A stretch of DNA of 64,000 nucleotides from JAMXLO01 sp963791495 (GTDB lineage: Bacteria > Pseudomonadota > Alphaproteobacteria > Acetobacterales > Acetobacteraceae). A program made the translations under genes and the position numbers. The stretch spans positions 314,368 through 378,367 of the forward strand of contig CAWBST010000023.1 of the NCBI GenBank assembly GCA_963791495.1, given 5' to 3'. A model generated the notes under the pieces. The model saw only the letters and a program-made list of their open reading frames with translations, was not told where the DNA came from and ran no database searches. Below are positions 46,548 to 55,528 of this stretch, piece by piece (the stretch's first letter is position 1; each line of letters starts with the position of its first letter).

Positions 46548-47816
46548 CTAAGACGCCTGTCGAAGCACCGTCACCCCAGTCCGCATCGGTAGCTTGTCTG
46601 TTGAGCAAAAGCCGGCCCAGGCATCCATGAGGCGCCGACGGCGATCGAATAGGTCGCCCCGTCGGTAGGCAGCTTCCACCTTGTCGCCGACCACGTGCGC
46701 CAGAGCCATCTCAGGCACCTCGCTCGGGAAATTGGTGCGCTCGGCCGCCCAATCGCGGAACGTCGAGCGGAAACCATGAGCGGTGAGACCGTTCCGGCCC
46801 ATGCGCCGTAGCAGCATGAGAAACGCCATGTTGGAAAGCGGTCGGCCGACCTTCGCGCCGGGAAACAGGAACGAATCGTCCGCCGCGCTCCTGACAGGGT
46901 GCTTAGGCTCAAGTTCGCGCAAAACCGCAATGGCGCGGGGGATGAGCGGCACCCGATGCTCCTTGCCAGCTTTCATACGGTTGGCAGGGACGATCCAGAC
47001 GTCCTGCGCCAGGTCGATCTCCGACCATCGCGCGCCGATGACCTCGCCAGTGCGTGCCGCGGTGAGGATGGCGAACTCTAGCGCACGAGCGCTGATGCCT
47101 TCCTGTGCGCGGAGCGCTGCCATGAAATCTGGCAGTTCGGCGTAGGCCAAAGCGGCGTGGTGTTCCACTCGTCGGATCTTGGCGGGAGCTGGCAGAAGCT
47201 TGTCGAGATGGCCGCGCCACCGGGCGGGATTTTCGCCCTGGCGATATCCGCGGACCTTAGCCCAGTCCAAGACGGACTCGATCCGGCCACGAAGCCGGCT
47301 GGCGGTTTCGGGTTTGTCGGTCCAGATCGGCTCCAACACTTTGAGCACGAGAGCGGTATCGATGGTCTGCACCGGCAGTCCGCCGATAATCGGCTCGGCG
47401 TAGGTCGAAAGCGTTACTACCCACTGCGCGGCGTGCTTGGCGTTGCGCCAACCGGTGCGGTGACTGTCGATGTAGCTGGCGGCAGCGCTCTTGAAGGTGA
47501 TCGCATTGGCCGCATCGAGTGCAGCTTGATCGCGAGCCGCCTTCCGGGCCTCGATTGGGTCTATCCCGTCTTGGCGCTGCCACCGGCAATCAAGCGCCTT
47601 CCGTCGGGCTTGCTGGAGGCTAACCGCATTGAGTGAGCCGAGGCCCATCTCGCGCGCCTTGCCGTGGAACATGTAGCGGTAACTCCAGCTCTTGGCTGGC
47701 TCGCCGTCCCGGGCGGTCACTGTGACTTGGAGATAGAGGCCGCCCCCGTCCGCATACATGCCGGGCTCCTTGATGCGGTTTATCTGTAAGGCCTTCAGTC
47801 TGCCAAGCTTCGGCAT
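46548..47816 (-). CDS. int: P4-type tyrosine integrase of the island
   Basis: A 422-residue integrase with an N-terminal DUF4102-type arm-binding domain (MYADGGGLYLQVTVTARDG, SYRYMFHGKAREMGLGSLNA), a SAM-like core-binding domain, and a catalytic domain. Visible catalytic residues: Arg in LTAARTGEVIGARW, HxxR in TAHGFRSTFRDWAAE, and His in MALAHVVGDKVEAAYRRGDL with the nucleophile Tyr (YRRG). It lies 157 bp from the right core and reads leftwards away from it. The frame is intact, so excision and integration may still occur. Confidence 0.95.
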   Translation of the reverse strand: MPKLGRLKALQINRIKEPGMYADGGGLYLQVTVTARDGEPAKSWSYRYMFHGKAREMGLGSLNAVSLQQARRKALDCRWQRQDGIDPIEARKAARDQAALDAANAITFKSAAASYIDSHRTGWRNAKHAAQWVVTLSTYAEPIIGGLPVQTIDTALVLKVLEPIWTDKPETASRLRGRIESVLDWAKVRGYRQGENPARWRGHLDKLLPAPAKIRRVEHHAALAYAELPDFMAALRAQEGISARALEFAILTAARTGEVIGARWSEIDLAQDVWIVPANRMKAGKEHRVPLIPRAIAVLRELEPKHPVRSAADDSFLFPGAKVGRPLSNMAFLMLLRRMGRNGLTAHGFRSTFRDWAAERTNFPSEVPEMALAHVVGDKVEAAYRRGDLFDRRRRLMDAWAGFCSTDKLPMRTGVTVLRQAS

Positions 47817-47819
47817 GAT

Positions 47820-47841
47820 CTACCCACGGGTCTACCCATAG
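47820..47841 (+). repeat. Candidate integrase arm-type site, right end
   Basis: CTACCCACGG then TCTACCCATAG, 18 of 22 positions identical to 15434-15455 and in the same orientation. It starts four bases upstream of the integrase start codon, so binding could also repress the gene. Confidence 0.45.
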
Positions 47842-47972
47842 ATTGCACGCGGATTATGGCGAATGTGGGCGAACCTGTCCAGAACAACGATTGGTAAAAT
47901 CGTAGCCTATATCTACTAATTTCCGAAGGGCGGCGGTGGCCAACGAAGGTTGGCGAAAAGGAAGTTGGCGGA

Positions 47973-47989
47973 TGGAAGCTCCGCACGAT
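47973..47989 (+). repeat. attR core of the integrated island
   Basis: TGGAAGCTCCGCACGAT, identical to 15367-15383. The following G (47990) completes the ATG/Met codon of the original sugar transferase. Confidence 0.93.
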
Positions 47990-48407
47990 GTATGAGCACG
48001 CATCGGAACCAGGCCGGCTCGCTCAGGCAACGCGACACGACAAGCGGGTGACGAGAGTTGGCGCCTTCCTCCGCCGGTACTCGTTCGATGAGTTGCCGCA
48101 ACTCATCAACGTGCTGCGCGGCGAGATGTCCCTGGTCGGACCACGGCCGCACGCCCCGGGCACGTGCGCCGGCGGAAAGCCGTTCGAGATGATTACACCG
48201 CATTACCGAGCACGCCATTGCGTGCGGCCGGGTATCACCGGACTCGCCCAGATCCGCGGCTGGCGCGGCGAGACCGAGACGGAGGAGATGCTGCTCCGTC
48301 GCGTCGAGTCCGACCTGGAGTACATCGACACATGGTCCCTCAGGCGGGATATCGTGATCCTCGCGCGCACGATCGTACCGGTCATTACCGCCCGCAATGC
48401 CTGGTGA
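47990..48407 (+). pseudogene. Exopolysaccharide sugar transferase, C-terminal half
   Basis: Catalytic C-terminal half of the sugar transferase split by the island. It shows the family motifs TRVGAFLRRYSFDELPQLIN, VLRGEMSLVGPRPHAPG and RPGITGLAQIRGWRGETE, ending VPVITARNAW. In frame it continues from WKLRT of the left half. An ATG at 47988 could allow translation of this half alone, but there is no ribosome site and the membrane helix would be missing. The stop overlaps the start of the GT2 gene. Confidence 0.92.
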
Positions 48408-49434
48408 GAACGGGCAGTCGCCAATGACTGCGTGCCATGTAGCCGGCGCGGTCGCGCCACCCGACGGTGATTACGACGCCGATGTGGTGATCCTGTCGCT
48501 CGACCGCCCCGAGGAGACCGTGGCGGCCATCCAATCGGCGCTGGAACAGACCGGCATTTCGCGGCACGTGTTCATTATAGATCAGGGTTCGCAGCCCGAG
48601 AATCTCGCGCTGCTCGCCGCCGCGGTCACCGGACGACAGGATGCAACGTTGGTTGCGCTCGACCGCAATCATGGAGTCGCCGGCGGGCGCAACCGCGGTT
48701 CGGCGCTTGGCCATGGTCGCGTCATCTTCGGCCTCGACAATGATGCCGAGTTCGCCGACGCGACCACACTGGCGCGTGCCGTCGCCGCACTGGATGACGA
48801 TATGACGCTCGCCGCGGTGGCCTGCCGCATCATGTTGGCCGAGCGTGATGCGGATGACATGTCGTCCTGGGGCTATCCAACCAGCCTGCTGCCTCGCTCC
48901 GCCGGATCGTTCGACACAGTCACCTTCATAGGCGCCGGACATGCGATCCGCCGTGCCGCATGGGACGGCTACGACGAGGCCCTGTTCTTCTGCTGGGAGG
49001 AATTCGACTTCTGCCTTCGAGCCATCGACCGGGGTTGGCGTATCCGCTACCGGGGCGACATCGCGGTGCGCCACAAGGTCTGCCCCGAGCGCCGTGTCAC
49101 CTGGACAGGCACTCGTTGGTACTATTTCGTGCGCAACCGTCTCTACATCGAGCGCAAATGGGGTGCCACGTGGCTCAACCTGATGCCGCGTGTCGGGTTC
49201 TACCTGATAAGGGCAGCACGGAACGGCCTGCTGATACAGACCATGCGTGCCATACCGGCCGCCATCCGTCTGTCATCGCATGTGACGGCGCGACGGCATC
49301 CACCGGCGGCGCGAAACTACCTTCAGCTGAATGACGCCGCGCATCGCAGTCATTGGGCGACGATGGTATGGCATGCTTGTCGCGGCCGGCCTCGCAGCGT
49401 CTCAGCCATCGCGCAACCAGCCAGCAATGCGTAG
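48397..49434 (+). CDS. Family 2 glycosyltransferase
   Basis: A 345-residue GT-A fold glycosyltransferase. The nucleotide-sugar binding strand is DADVVILSLDRPEETVAAIQ, the VAGGRNRGSALGHG segment follows, the DxD-type site is FGLDNDAEFAD, and the acceptor side has GAGHAIRRAAWDGYDEALFF then CWEEFDFCLRAIDRGWRIRY. This resembles rhamnosyl-type GT2 enzymes (WbbL-like). ATG 48397 overlaps the sugar transferase stop by 11 bp; ATG 48424 is an alternative. It belongs with the GtrA-like and sugar transferase genes in a surface-polysaccharide locus and may suffer polar effects from the island. Confidence 0.9.
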   Translation: MPGENGQSPMTACHVAGAVAPPDGDYDADVVILSLDRPEETVAAIQSALEQTGISRHVFIIDQGSQPENLALLAAAVTGRQDATLVALDRNHGVAGGRNRGSALGHGRVIFGLDNDAEFADATTLARAVAALDDDMTLAAVACRIMLAERDADDMSSWGYPTSLLPRSAGSFDTVTFIGAGHAIRRAAWDGYDEALFFCWEEFDFCLRAIDRGWRIRYRGDIAVRHKVCPERRVTWTGTRWYYFVRNRLYIERKWGATWLNLMPRVGFYLIRAARNGLLIQTMRAIPAAIRLSSHVTARRHPPAARNYLQLNDAAHRSHWATMVWHACRGRPRSVSAIAQPASNA

Positions 49435-49451
49435 CATGGATTGATCCCGGC

Positions 49452-50487
49452 CTACGACGGCGCCACTGCCTTCGCCAGCACTTCGGCGGCGTCCCGGCAC
49501 TGTGCTGCATCGACATTCAGATGCGTCACCGCCCGCACCGTCCGCGTTGCGAACGCCGATACGAGCACGCCTTGCTCCTGCGCGCGCCTCACCACTGTCG
49601 CGGCATCCGGCAGCGGCTCGGGCACGCGGAAGATCACGATGTTGCTCTGCACGGTCGCGAGATCGATCTCCACCTTCGTATCCGCCAGCCGCTCGGCCAG
49701 GGTGCGCGCGTTCGCATGGTCCTCGGCCAGGCGTGCGATGTTGTTGTCGAGCGCATACAAGCCGGCCGCGGCGAGAATGCCGGACTGGCGCATAGCGCCT
49801 CCGAACATTCGCCGCGCCCGCACCGCGCGCTGCATGTCCGCAGCGCGGCCGGCGATCACGCTGCCAACCGGGCAGCCGAGCCCCTTCGACAATGCAACCG
49901 ATACCACATCAAACGGCGCTGCGAGCTCGGAGAGAGATCGCCCGGTCGCCACGGCCGTGTTGAACAACCGGGCACCGTCCAGATAGGCGGCGATACCGAG
50001 CTCGCGCGCCGTAGCACAGATCGCCACGGCATCCTCCTGCGGGAACACGACACCGCCACCGCGGTTGTGGGTATTCTCGACTGTCACCAGCGTCGTCGGA
50101 GGAAAGATGATGTGGCCCGGCGGCTTGAACGCGTTGCGCAGATCCGCAGCGGTGAACAGGCCGCCGCGTCCGACCACGGTGAACTGCACGCCTGAATTCG
50201 CCGCCGCGGCGCCCGAACTCGTGCCAGACGATGTGTGCCTCATCGCCCACCACCACATCGTCCCCGGGCCGCGTCAACAACTTGAGGCCAATTTGGTTAG
50301 CCATTGTGCCACTCGGCACGAAGATCGCCGCCTCCTTGCCGAGCAGCATGGCGATCCGTTCCTGCAGCGCGTGGACCGTCGGGTCCTCACCGTATTGGTC
50401 GTCGCCGACCGGCGCGTTCGCCATCGCCGCTCGCATCGGATACGACGGCAGCGTCACCGTGTCCGAGCGCAGATCGATCCGTGACAT
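49452..50487 (-). pseudogene. ltaE: Low-specificity L-threonine aldolase, frameshifted
   Basis: PLP enzyme cleaving L-threonine or allo-threonine to glycine and acetaldehyde. The start ATG 50487 has GGAGT upstream and gives MSRIDLRSDTVTLPSYPMRA, the family N-terminus. FVPSGTMANQIGLKLLTRPG and GDEAHIVWHE follow. At about 50216 one extra T shifts the frame; the rest (SGAAAANSGVQF, ELGIAAYLDGARLFNTAVAT, VVSVALSKGLGCPVGSVI with the PLP lysine) is in another frame to 49452. Dropping one base gives 344 residues, the normal length. Probably a sequence error or very recent mutation. Confidence 0.85.
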
Positions 50488-50553
50488 GGGGTACTCCTGT
50501 TTCATGTCGAGCTCGCCGTTATGATGATAGCCGCGCGCCGCAACCCGCCTCTG

Positions 50554-51594
50554 TCAGGCGATGTCGCCGAGACGGTAGAACCGGGTCGCCGTGCCGTGAA
50601 ACAGCGCTGTCCTCTCTGTCTCCGAGCATCCGGCCGCAAGACGCTTGAACGCGTTCCACACCACGGGGTAGCTGCACATTCCTTTGTCGACCGGGAAGTT
50701 GCTCTCGAACATGCAGCGTTCTGCACCGAACGCCTCGATGCAGGTCTCCATGAACGGACGCCATGCCGCCGTCAGTTCGCCAGAGGACGGCGGCAACGCC
50801 TCTTCGTGGAACGTGAAGCCGCGGATGGTCATCGCCTGGCCACCAAGCTTCAGATAAACATTGGCGCACGTCGCCAGTTCGCTGAGGTCCCGTCGCCAGG
50901 CAGCGAATACCTCGTCTGACCGCTCGCGATAGGGTCCAATGCGGATCGGTCCGCCGCAATGATTGGCAAGTATCGGCAGATCGGGAAATGCGCGCGCAAG
51001 GTCGATGAGTTCGGGCAGTTGCGGATGGTACAGCGAGCATTCGTACGACAGCCCGAACCGGCCCAACCGTCCAAGCCCCTTACGGAAGTCCGGATCCAGC
51101 AGCAGATGCTGCGGCGCCGGCGAGGACGTGGTCATGATCACCGCCGCATCCCACCCCGCGCTTTGGCGGATGCCCTTGAAGCGGCCGCCACCCGCATGGA
51201 TGTGTGCCTCGAGCACCGCGTCGATCGGCTCGCCCAGGCGGAAATCGCAGTAGCCGACGATGCCCGCGCAGGCATGCAGGCCAGCAGCCTCCGCGCGTGC
51301 GGCCGTCGCAGCGACATACTCGGTCTCGCCTACCGCTCGCAGTTCCGGCGGCCCGTCGCTGCGATAGGCGAAGCCGCATTGGATGAACACAGTGGCCCGC
51401 ACATTGTGTCCGGACGCAAGATCGGAACGCAGATCGTCGAGCAGATAGCGGCCGGACGGACGCTCCCAGAGGTGATGGTGCGCGTCGACGATCGGCAGCG
51501 CGGGATCGATGATGTCCTCGCGCAGCCTGGCGAGCCAGGCTTCGTTGACGTGCGGATGTGGATAGGCGTGTCTCTCCCCGGTTGCCGAGCTCAT
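50554..51594 (-). CDS. Amidohydrolase 2 family metal hydrolase
   Basis: A 346-residue TIM-barrel hydrolase. The metal-binding start IVDAHHHLWERPSGRYLLDD lies near residue 36; later His are in ANHCGGPIRIG, and a conserved acid in RCMFESNFPVDKG. This pattern fits the Amidohydro_2 family (lactone hydrolases, L-fuconolactonase-like, decarboxylases). ATG 51594 is chosen because GGAGA precedes it. Substrate not determined. Confidence 0.88.
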   Translation of the reverse strand: MSSATGERHAYPHPHVNEAWLARLREDIIDPALPIVDAHHHLWERPSGRYLLDDLRSDLASGHNVRATVFIQCGFAYRSDGPPELRAVGETEYVAATAARAEAAGLHACAGIVGYCDFRLGEPIDAVLEAHIHAGGGRFKGIRQSAGWDAAVIMTTSSPAPQHLLLDPDFRKGLGRLGRFGLSYECSLYHPQLPELIDLARAFPDLPILANHCGGPIRIGPYRERSDEVFAAWRRDLSELATCANVYLKLGGQAMTIRGFTFHEEALPPSSGELTAAWRPFMETCIEAFGAERCMFESNFPVDKGMCSYPVVWNAFKRLAAGCSETERTALFHGTATRFYRLGDIA

Positions 51595-52077
51595 GCCGGT
51601 CTCCTTCGGTTGGACCGGCACGAGGCTATACCCGAACGTCGTATCGCGGAAACCAGGCCGCTATCGTGATACCCCGCTGGAGGGCAGATCGGCGACATGC
51701 CGCGCGCGTCCGAGGTGGTCGAACGTGGAGGAGTCTCTGCCGAGAGGAAGTTGGGCAATGGCAAATGGCAACAGGAGCCGGACTGCGCGCCGGCTTTGCC
51801 CGACCCATCAGCTGGAGCTGATGAAGGGACGCTCGCTGGACGAAATCCCGCACACGGCGTCTGGGCCGCACACGACGACACCCCGACTTCGTCCGCCGTA
51901 GCGGCGGGTCCGCATGCGGCCCGGGCGACCCGGCCGGGTTAACTCGTTCCTGTTCCGTTTAGAGATATGCGCCAGTATCATTGCGCTTCGATAGTGAAGA
52001 AAATCACATCGTTCCAACACGACGCTGATTACCCTGTCCACAGTGAGCGGCCTACCCCTATTCTTGGGAGATAAAAT
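51595..52077. other. Gene-free stretch
   Basis: About 480 bp between divergent genes with no supportable gene. Frames on both strands are short and unlike known proteins. It should hold promoters for 51594 (leftward) and 52078 (rightward). Confidence 0.4.
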
Positions 52078-52512
52078 ATGAGAATGCTAAAGACACTCGG
52101 CGTCTTCTCTGGACTTGCAATTCTTGTTGGCGCTGCTGGCGTGGCGCGCGCTGGTGATGCCTGCAAGAACGTCAGATTTGAGTTGGTGAACAACAGATCA
52201 AAAACGATCGTGTTCAACAGTGTCGACTACGACAACGATGTCGCAGCCAACAATCCAAAGCACGAAAGGATATACAACTCCACGCTAGAGAGGTGCTATT
52301 CGGGAGCGACCTGTCATTCATTCGGCGACAATCTGACGGATGCGGAAGGTGAAAACCTTACGAATTTTGTATTTCATTTCAATGAGTACAATTCAAACGG
52401 CATAAAGATCGATCAGGATTGGATCACGCAACCCAAGGTGCCAGACGTCAAGCGGTGCACCGCCAATCGAACGTATGGCGGTTCAAAGGACAATCCATGG
52501 ACCGTTAACTAA
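52078..52512 (+). CDS. Small exported protein, unknown
   Basis: A 144-residue secreted protein. GGGAGA precedes ATG 52078. Signal peptide MRMLKTLGVFSGLAILVGAA with cleavage likely after VARA. The mature part starts GDACKNVRFELVNNRSKTIV and has four Cys (DACKN, ERCYS, ATCHS, KRCTA) that may form two disulphides. Asn-rich and AT-richer than its neighbours, hinting at acquisition. The beta-rich pattern is like small extracellular binding proteins, but no family is assigned. Confidence 0.65.
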   Translation: MRMLKTLGVFSGLAILVGAAGVARAGDACKNVRFELVNNRSKTIVFNSVDYDNDVAANNPKHERIYNSTLERCYSGATCHSFGDNLTDAEGENLTNFVFHFNEYNSNGIKIDQDWITQPKVPDVKRCTANRTYGGSKDNPWTVN

Positions 52513-52754
52513 CAACGGGTCTGGGCTGCTCACGCTGCCCCTGATTGGACTTCCGCTTACCATACGCCACTGAGGCTCCCTGAACTGAGCGTGCCGCGAA
52601 GTTGATCGATGTGTCGGAGACATTGTCGTGTCTCCGCAATGTCGCCGATCGCGTGCTCCGAGCACTTTATCTCGGTCCCGACAAGATCGGAGGGTTCCTT
52701 GCCGCGCGCAGCGAAATTGCCCTCGTCGGGGCTGCGCCCGATCCGGCCGGGTGG

Positions 52755-53477
52755 CTACACCGCCACCTGCATCTCGCCGAGATAAGCCTCGCGGATCAGC
52801 GGGTTCTGCCGGAGCTCCGATGCGGTGCCGGACAGCACCACCTGTCCGGTCTGCAGCACGTAAGCCCGATGCGCGATGGACAGCGCCATGTTGGCGTTCT
52901 GCTCCACCATGAAGATCGTGGTGCCCTGCCGGTTGATCTCCTGGATGATGTCGAACACCTGCTCGACATAGATCGGCGACAGGCCCATCGATGGTTCGTC
53001 CATGCACAGCAGCTTCGGTCGCGCCATCAGCGCGCGCCCCATCGCCACCATCTGCTGCTCGCCGCCCGACAGCGTGCCGGCGATCTGGGTGCGCCGCTCT
53101 TTCACGCGCGGGAACAGCGAATAGACACGCTCCAGATCCTGATCGAATTCGGCACCGCGCTTGCGGAGATAGGCGCCCATCTCAAGGTTCTCGAACACGG
53201 TCATGCGCGGGAACAGCCGGCGCGCCTCCAGCACCGGCGCGATGCCGCGGCGAACGCGTTCGGCGGTGGGCATGCGCTCGATCGCCTCACCCTGATAGAT
53301 CAGGGTCCCGCGTGCGGGGCGTACCACGCCCATGATGGTCTTCATGGTCGTGGACTTGCCTGATGCATTGCCACCGAGCAGCGACACGATCTCACCGTCC
53401 CCGATCGTGTAGTTGACCTGCTTCAGGACGTGAAGGTCGCCGTAGTAGGTGTCGATATCCTTGAATTCAAGCAGCAT
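52755..53477 (-). CDS. livF: Branched-chain amino acid ABC transporter ATPase LivF
   Basis: A 240-residue ABC ATPase. Walker A is GGNASGKSTTMKTIMG (Asn-Ala in place of the usual Asn-Gly/Gly), the signature is TLSGGEQQMVAMGRAL, Walker B is LLCMDEPSMGLSP. It ends NPLIREAYLGEMQVAV, a normal LivF ending. Its start overlaps the livM-livG stop by 11 bp. Last gene of the liv operon. Confidence 0.94.
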   Translation of the reverse strand: MLLEFKDIDTYYGDLHVLKQVNYTIGDGEIVSLLGGNASGKSTTMKTIMGVVRPARGTLIYQGEAIERMPTAERVRRGIAPVLEARRLFPRMTVFENLEMGAYLRKRGAEFDQDLERVYSLFPRVKERRTQIAGTLSGGEQQMVAMGRALMARPKLLCMDEPSMGLSPIYVEQVFDIIQEINRQGTTIFMVEQNANMALSIAHRAYVLQTGQVVLSGTASELRQNPLIREAYLGEMQVAV

Positions 53478-55515
53478 GGGTTGCCCCCACGCCCGCCAGC
53501 GATGCCTGCGCGTTGCGGCCGAGATACGCGCGCAGCACCTCTTCGTTGCGCCGCACCTCGTCCGGCTTGCCGTGCGCGATCACCTCGCCGTGGTCAAGCA
53601 CATAGACCGTGTCGGCCAGCGTGGTCACCACATCGAGCTTGTGCTCGATCAGCAGCACGGTCAGCCCAAGCCCGTTCAAACTCTTGATCTGCTCCGCGAG
53701 TTCCAGCGTCTCTGCCGGATTCATTCCCGCCGTCGGCTCATCCAGCAGCAGAATGCGCGGCCGCGAGGCCAGCGCGCGCGCGATCTCGATGCGGCGGCGA
53801 TTGGCGTAGGACAAGCCGGCAACCACCTGCGTTATGCGCGGCGTCAGACGGTTGCCGAAGATCGAGAATATCTCCATCGCCCACTCGCGCGCCTGTGCCT
53901 CCTCGGCGTTGGTTCCAGGTGGGCGAAAGATTGCGGCCACCGTGCCTGTCTTCAGCCGCGCGTGCTGGCCGACCAGCGCATTCTCCATCACTGTCAGGTT
54001 GGCGAACAGCCGCAGGTTCTGGAACGTGCGCGCGATGCCCTTTTCAAGGATCTGGTAGTCTTGCAGTCCCATGATCTCTTCACCGTGGAAGCGGATCGAA
54101 CCTTCCTCGGCTTCCACCAGCCCGGTGATGACGTTGAAGAGCGTGGACTTCCCCGATCCGTTCGGCCCGATGACGGCGACCACACTGCCCTTCGGCACCA
54201 CCAGCTCCACGTTGTTCAACGCGGTGAGGCCGCCAAATCGCACGGTGACATTCTGCACATCCAGCGCCGGCTCTCCGGTGCGCTTATCGCCGCCCAGCCC
54301 ATGCAGCTTCAGATCGGTGAAGCCGCCGCGCCTGATCTCGGCTTGCTGCTGTTCTATGGTCAGCGCCGCCTGCTGTCGTGTCGCGGGGATCAGGCCCTGA
54401 CGTCGGAACAGCATCATGCCGACCAGGATGAAGCCGAATATCAACTCGATCGACGGTACCAGGTCGATGTGCTGCAGCCAGTTGTTGTCGACGAGGCGGC
54501 CGAGTGCGTGCAGCCACTCGGAAAGGTCCTGAAGCCACCATGACTGCAGAAGCTGCAGGATGAACGCGCCCAGCACCACGCCCCAGACACTGCCGATGCC
54601 GCCGAACACAATCATCACCAGGATCATCACGGAGACGGGGAAGCCGAACATCTCCGGAGTCGCCGTCTGCAGCTTGGCAACGTAGAACACGCCGGTCATG
54701 CCGCCGAATGCCGCGCCGATGGCGAAGGCCAGCAGCTTGTATTTCGTGCGATTGATCCCCATCACGCCGGCGGCGATCTCATCCTCGCGGATCGCCATCC
54801 AGGCACGCCCTATTCGCGAATCCCGCAACCGGATGCTGATGAAGACCAAGAGCGCCACCATGGCGATCGCGACATAGTAGTAAGGCCGCGCATCGACGCC
54901 GAAGCTCCAGCCGAACAGCTTCGGTGCGGCGACGCCGTTGAGGCCGGCGGCGCCATTGGTCAGGTCCGACCAGTTGCGCACCACGATCGGCACGATCTCG
55001 CCAAACCCCAACGTGACGATGGCCAGGTAGTCGCCTCTCAGCCGCAGCGTCGGTGCGCCGAACAGGATGCCGAAGAACGCCGCAAGGCCCGCGGCGAGTG
55101 GCAGGCCGAGCCAGAACGATAGCGTGAAGTGCACGATGCTGCCGTCGCCGGTCTCGGCCGGCATCTTCGCCACGAGACCCAGGAAGTGGAACGGTTCCCA
55201 GAACGCGCTCCACTCGGGCTGCAGCTGGAAGGCGGTCAGGATGCCGTAGGTGTAGGCACCGATGGCGAAGAACGCGGCATAGCCAAGATCGAGCAGGCCG
55301 GCGAAGCCGACTACGATATTCAGTCCCAGCGCGAGCGTGGCATAGGCAGCGGCGTTGGCCATGCTGTCCACGTCGGCATCGTTGTCATGCAGGAAGGGGA
55401 AGGCAATCGCGGCCGCCGTGAGAAGGATCAGGCAGAGGCGGCGGCGCTTTGCCTCGGGGATCCGTGCGAACGGTCGCGTCAGGACGGACACAGCGGCCGA
55501 AGCGGTGGCGTTCAT
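53467..55515 (-). CDS. livMG: LivM-LivG fusion (permease + ATPase)
   Basis: A single 682-residue protein. Residues about 1-350 form the LivM permease with multiple helices (GLNIVVGFAGLLDLGYAAFF, FGGIGSVWGVVLGAFILQLL). After a linker rich in Gln (TRQQAALTIEQQQAEIRRGG), residues about 415-680 form the LivG ATPase with Walker A GPNGSGKST, signature VAGLSYANRRRIEIARAL and Walker B RILLLDEPTAGMNP. Fused LivM-LivG proteins occur in some proteobacterial operons. Here the fusion fixes permease-ATPase stoichiometry and leaves LivH and LivF separate. Confidence 0.93.
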   Translation of the reverse strand: MNATASAAVSVLTRPFARIPEAKRRRLCLILLTAAAIAFPFLHDNDADVDSMANAAAYATLALGLNIVVGFAGLLDLGYAAFFAIGAYTYGILTAFQLQPEWSAFWEPFHFLGLVAKMPAETGDGSIVHFTLSFWLGLPLAAGLAAFFGILFGAPTLRLRGDYLAIVTLGFGEIVPIVVRNWSDLTNGAAGLNGVAAPKLFGWSFGVDARPYYYVAIAMVALLVFISIRLRDSRIGRAWMAIREDEIAAGVMGINRTKYKLLAFAIGAAFGGMTGVFYVAKLQTATPEMFGFPVSVMILVMIVFGGIGSVWGVVLGAFILQLLQSWWLQDLSEWLHALGRLVDNNWLQHIDLVPSIELIFGFILVGMMLFRRQGLIPATRQQAALTIEQQQAEIRRGGFTDLKLHGLGGDKRTGEPALDVQNVTVRFGGLTALNNVELVVPKGSVVAVIGPNGSGKSTLFNVITGLVEAEEGSIRFHGEEIMGLQDYQILEKGIARTFQNLRLFANLTVMENALVGQHARLKTGTVAAIFRPPGTNAEEAQAREWAMEIFSIFGNRLTPRITQVVAGLSYANRRRIEIARALASRPRILLLDEPTAGMNPAETLELAEQIKSLNGLGLTVLLIEHKLDVVTTLADTVYVLDHGEVIAHGKPDEVRRNEEVLRAYLGRNAQASLAGVGATHAA

Positions 55516-55528
55516 GCGCAGCGCCCTC

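Larger units (their letters stand above)
15384..47989. mobile_element. Integrative genomic island with BREX-like defence operon
   Basis: About 32.6 kb lies between two identical 17-bp cores, with a P4-type integrase next to the right end. Removing it rejoins a sugar transferase gene exactly in frame. Contents in order: exported unknown proteins, IS3 and old integrase remnants, IS256-family element, BREX type-3-like operon with an IS21-family insertion, AlpA-like regulators, primase-helicase, DUF5681 protein, DPPY methyltransferase, unknown two-gene unit, integrase. No conjugation genes, tail, capsid or terminase large subunit were recognised, so it is not self-transmissible as seen. Several parts are degenerate. 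Confidence 0.92.

Noticed and set aside
51595..52077. Short frames on both strands between the amidohydrolase and the exported protein
   Set aside because: No ribosome sites, no family resemblance, mutually overlapping.
53449..54543. Plus-strand frame opposite livMG
   Set aside because: Antisense shadow; no domain signature.
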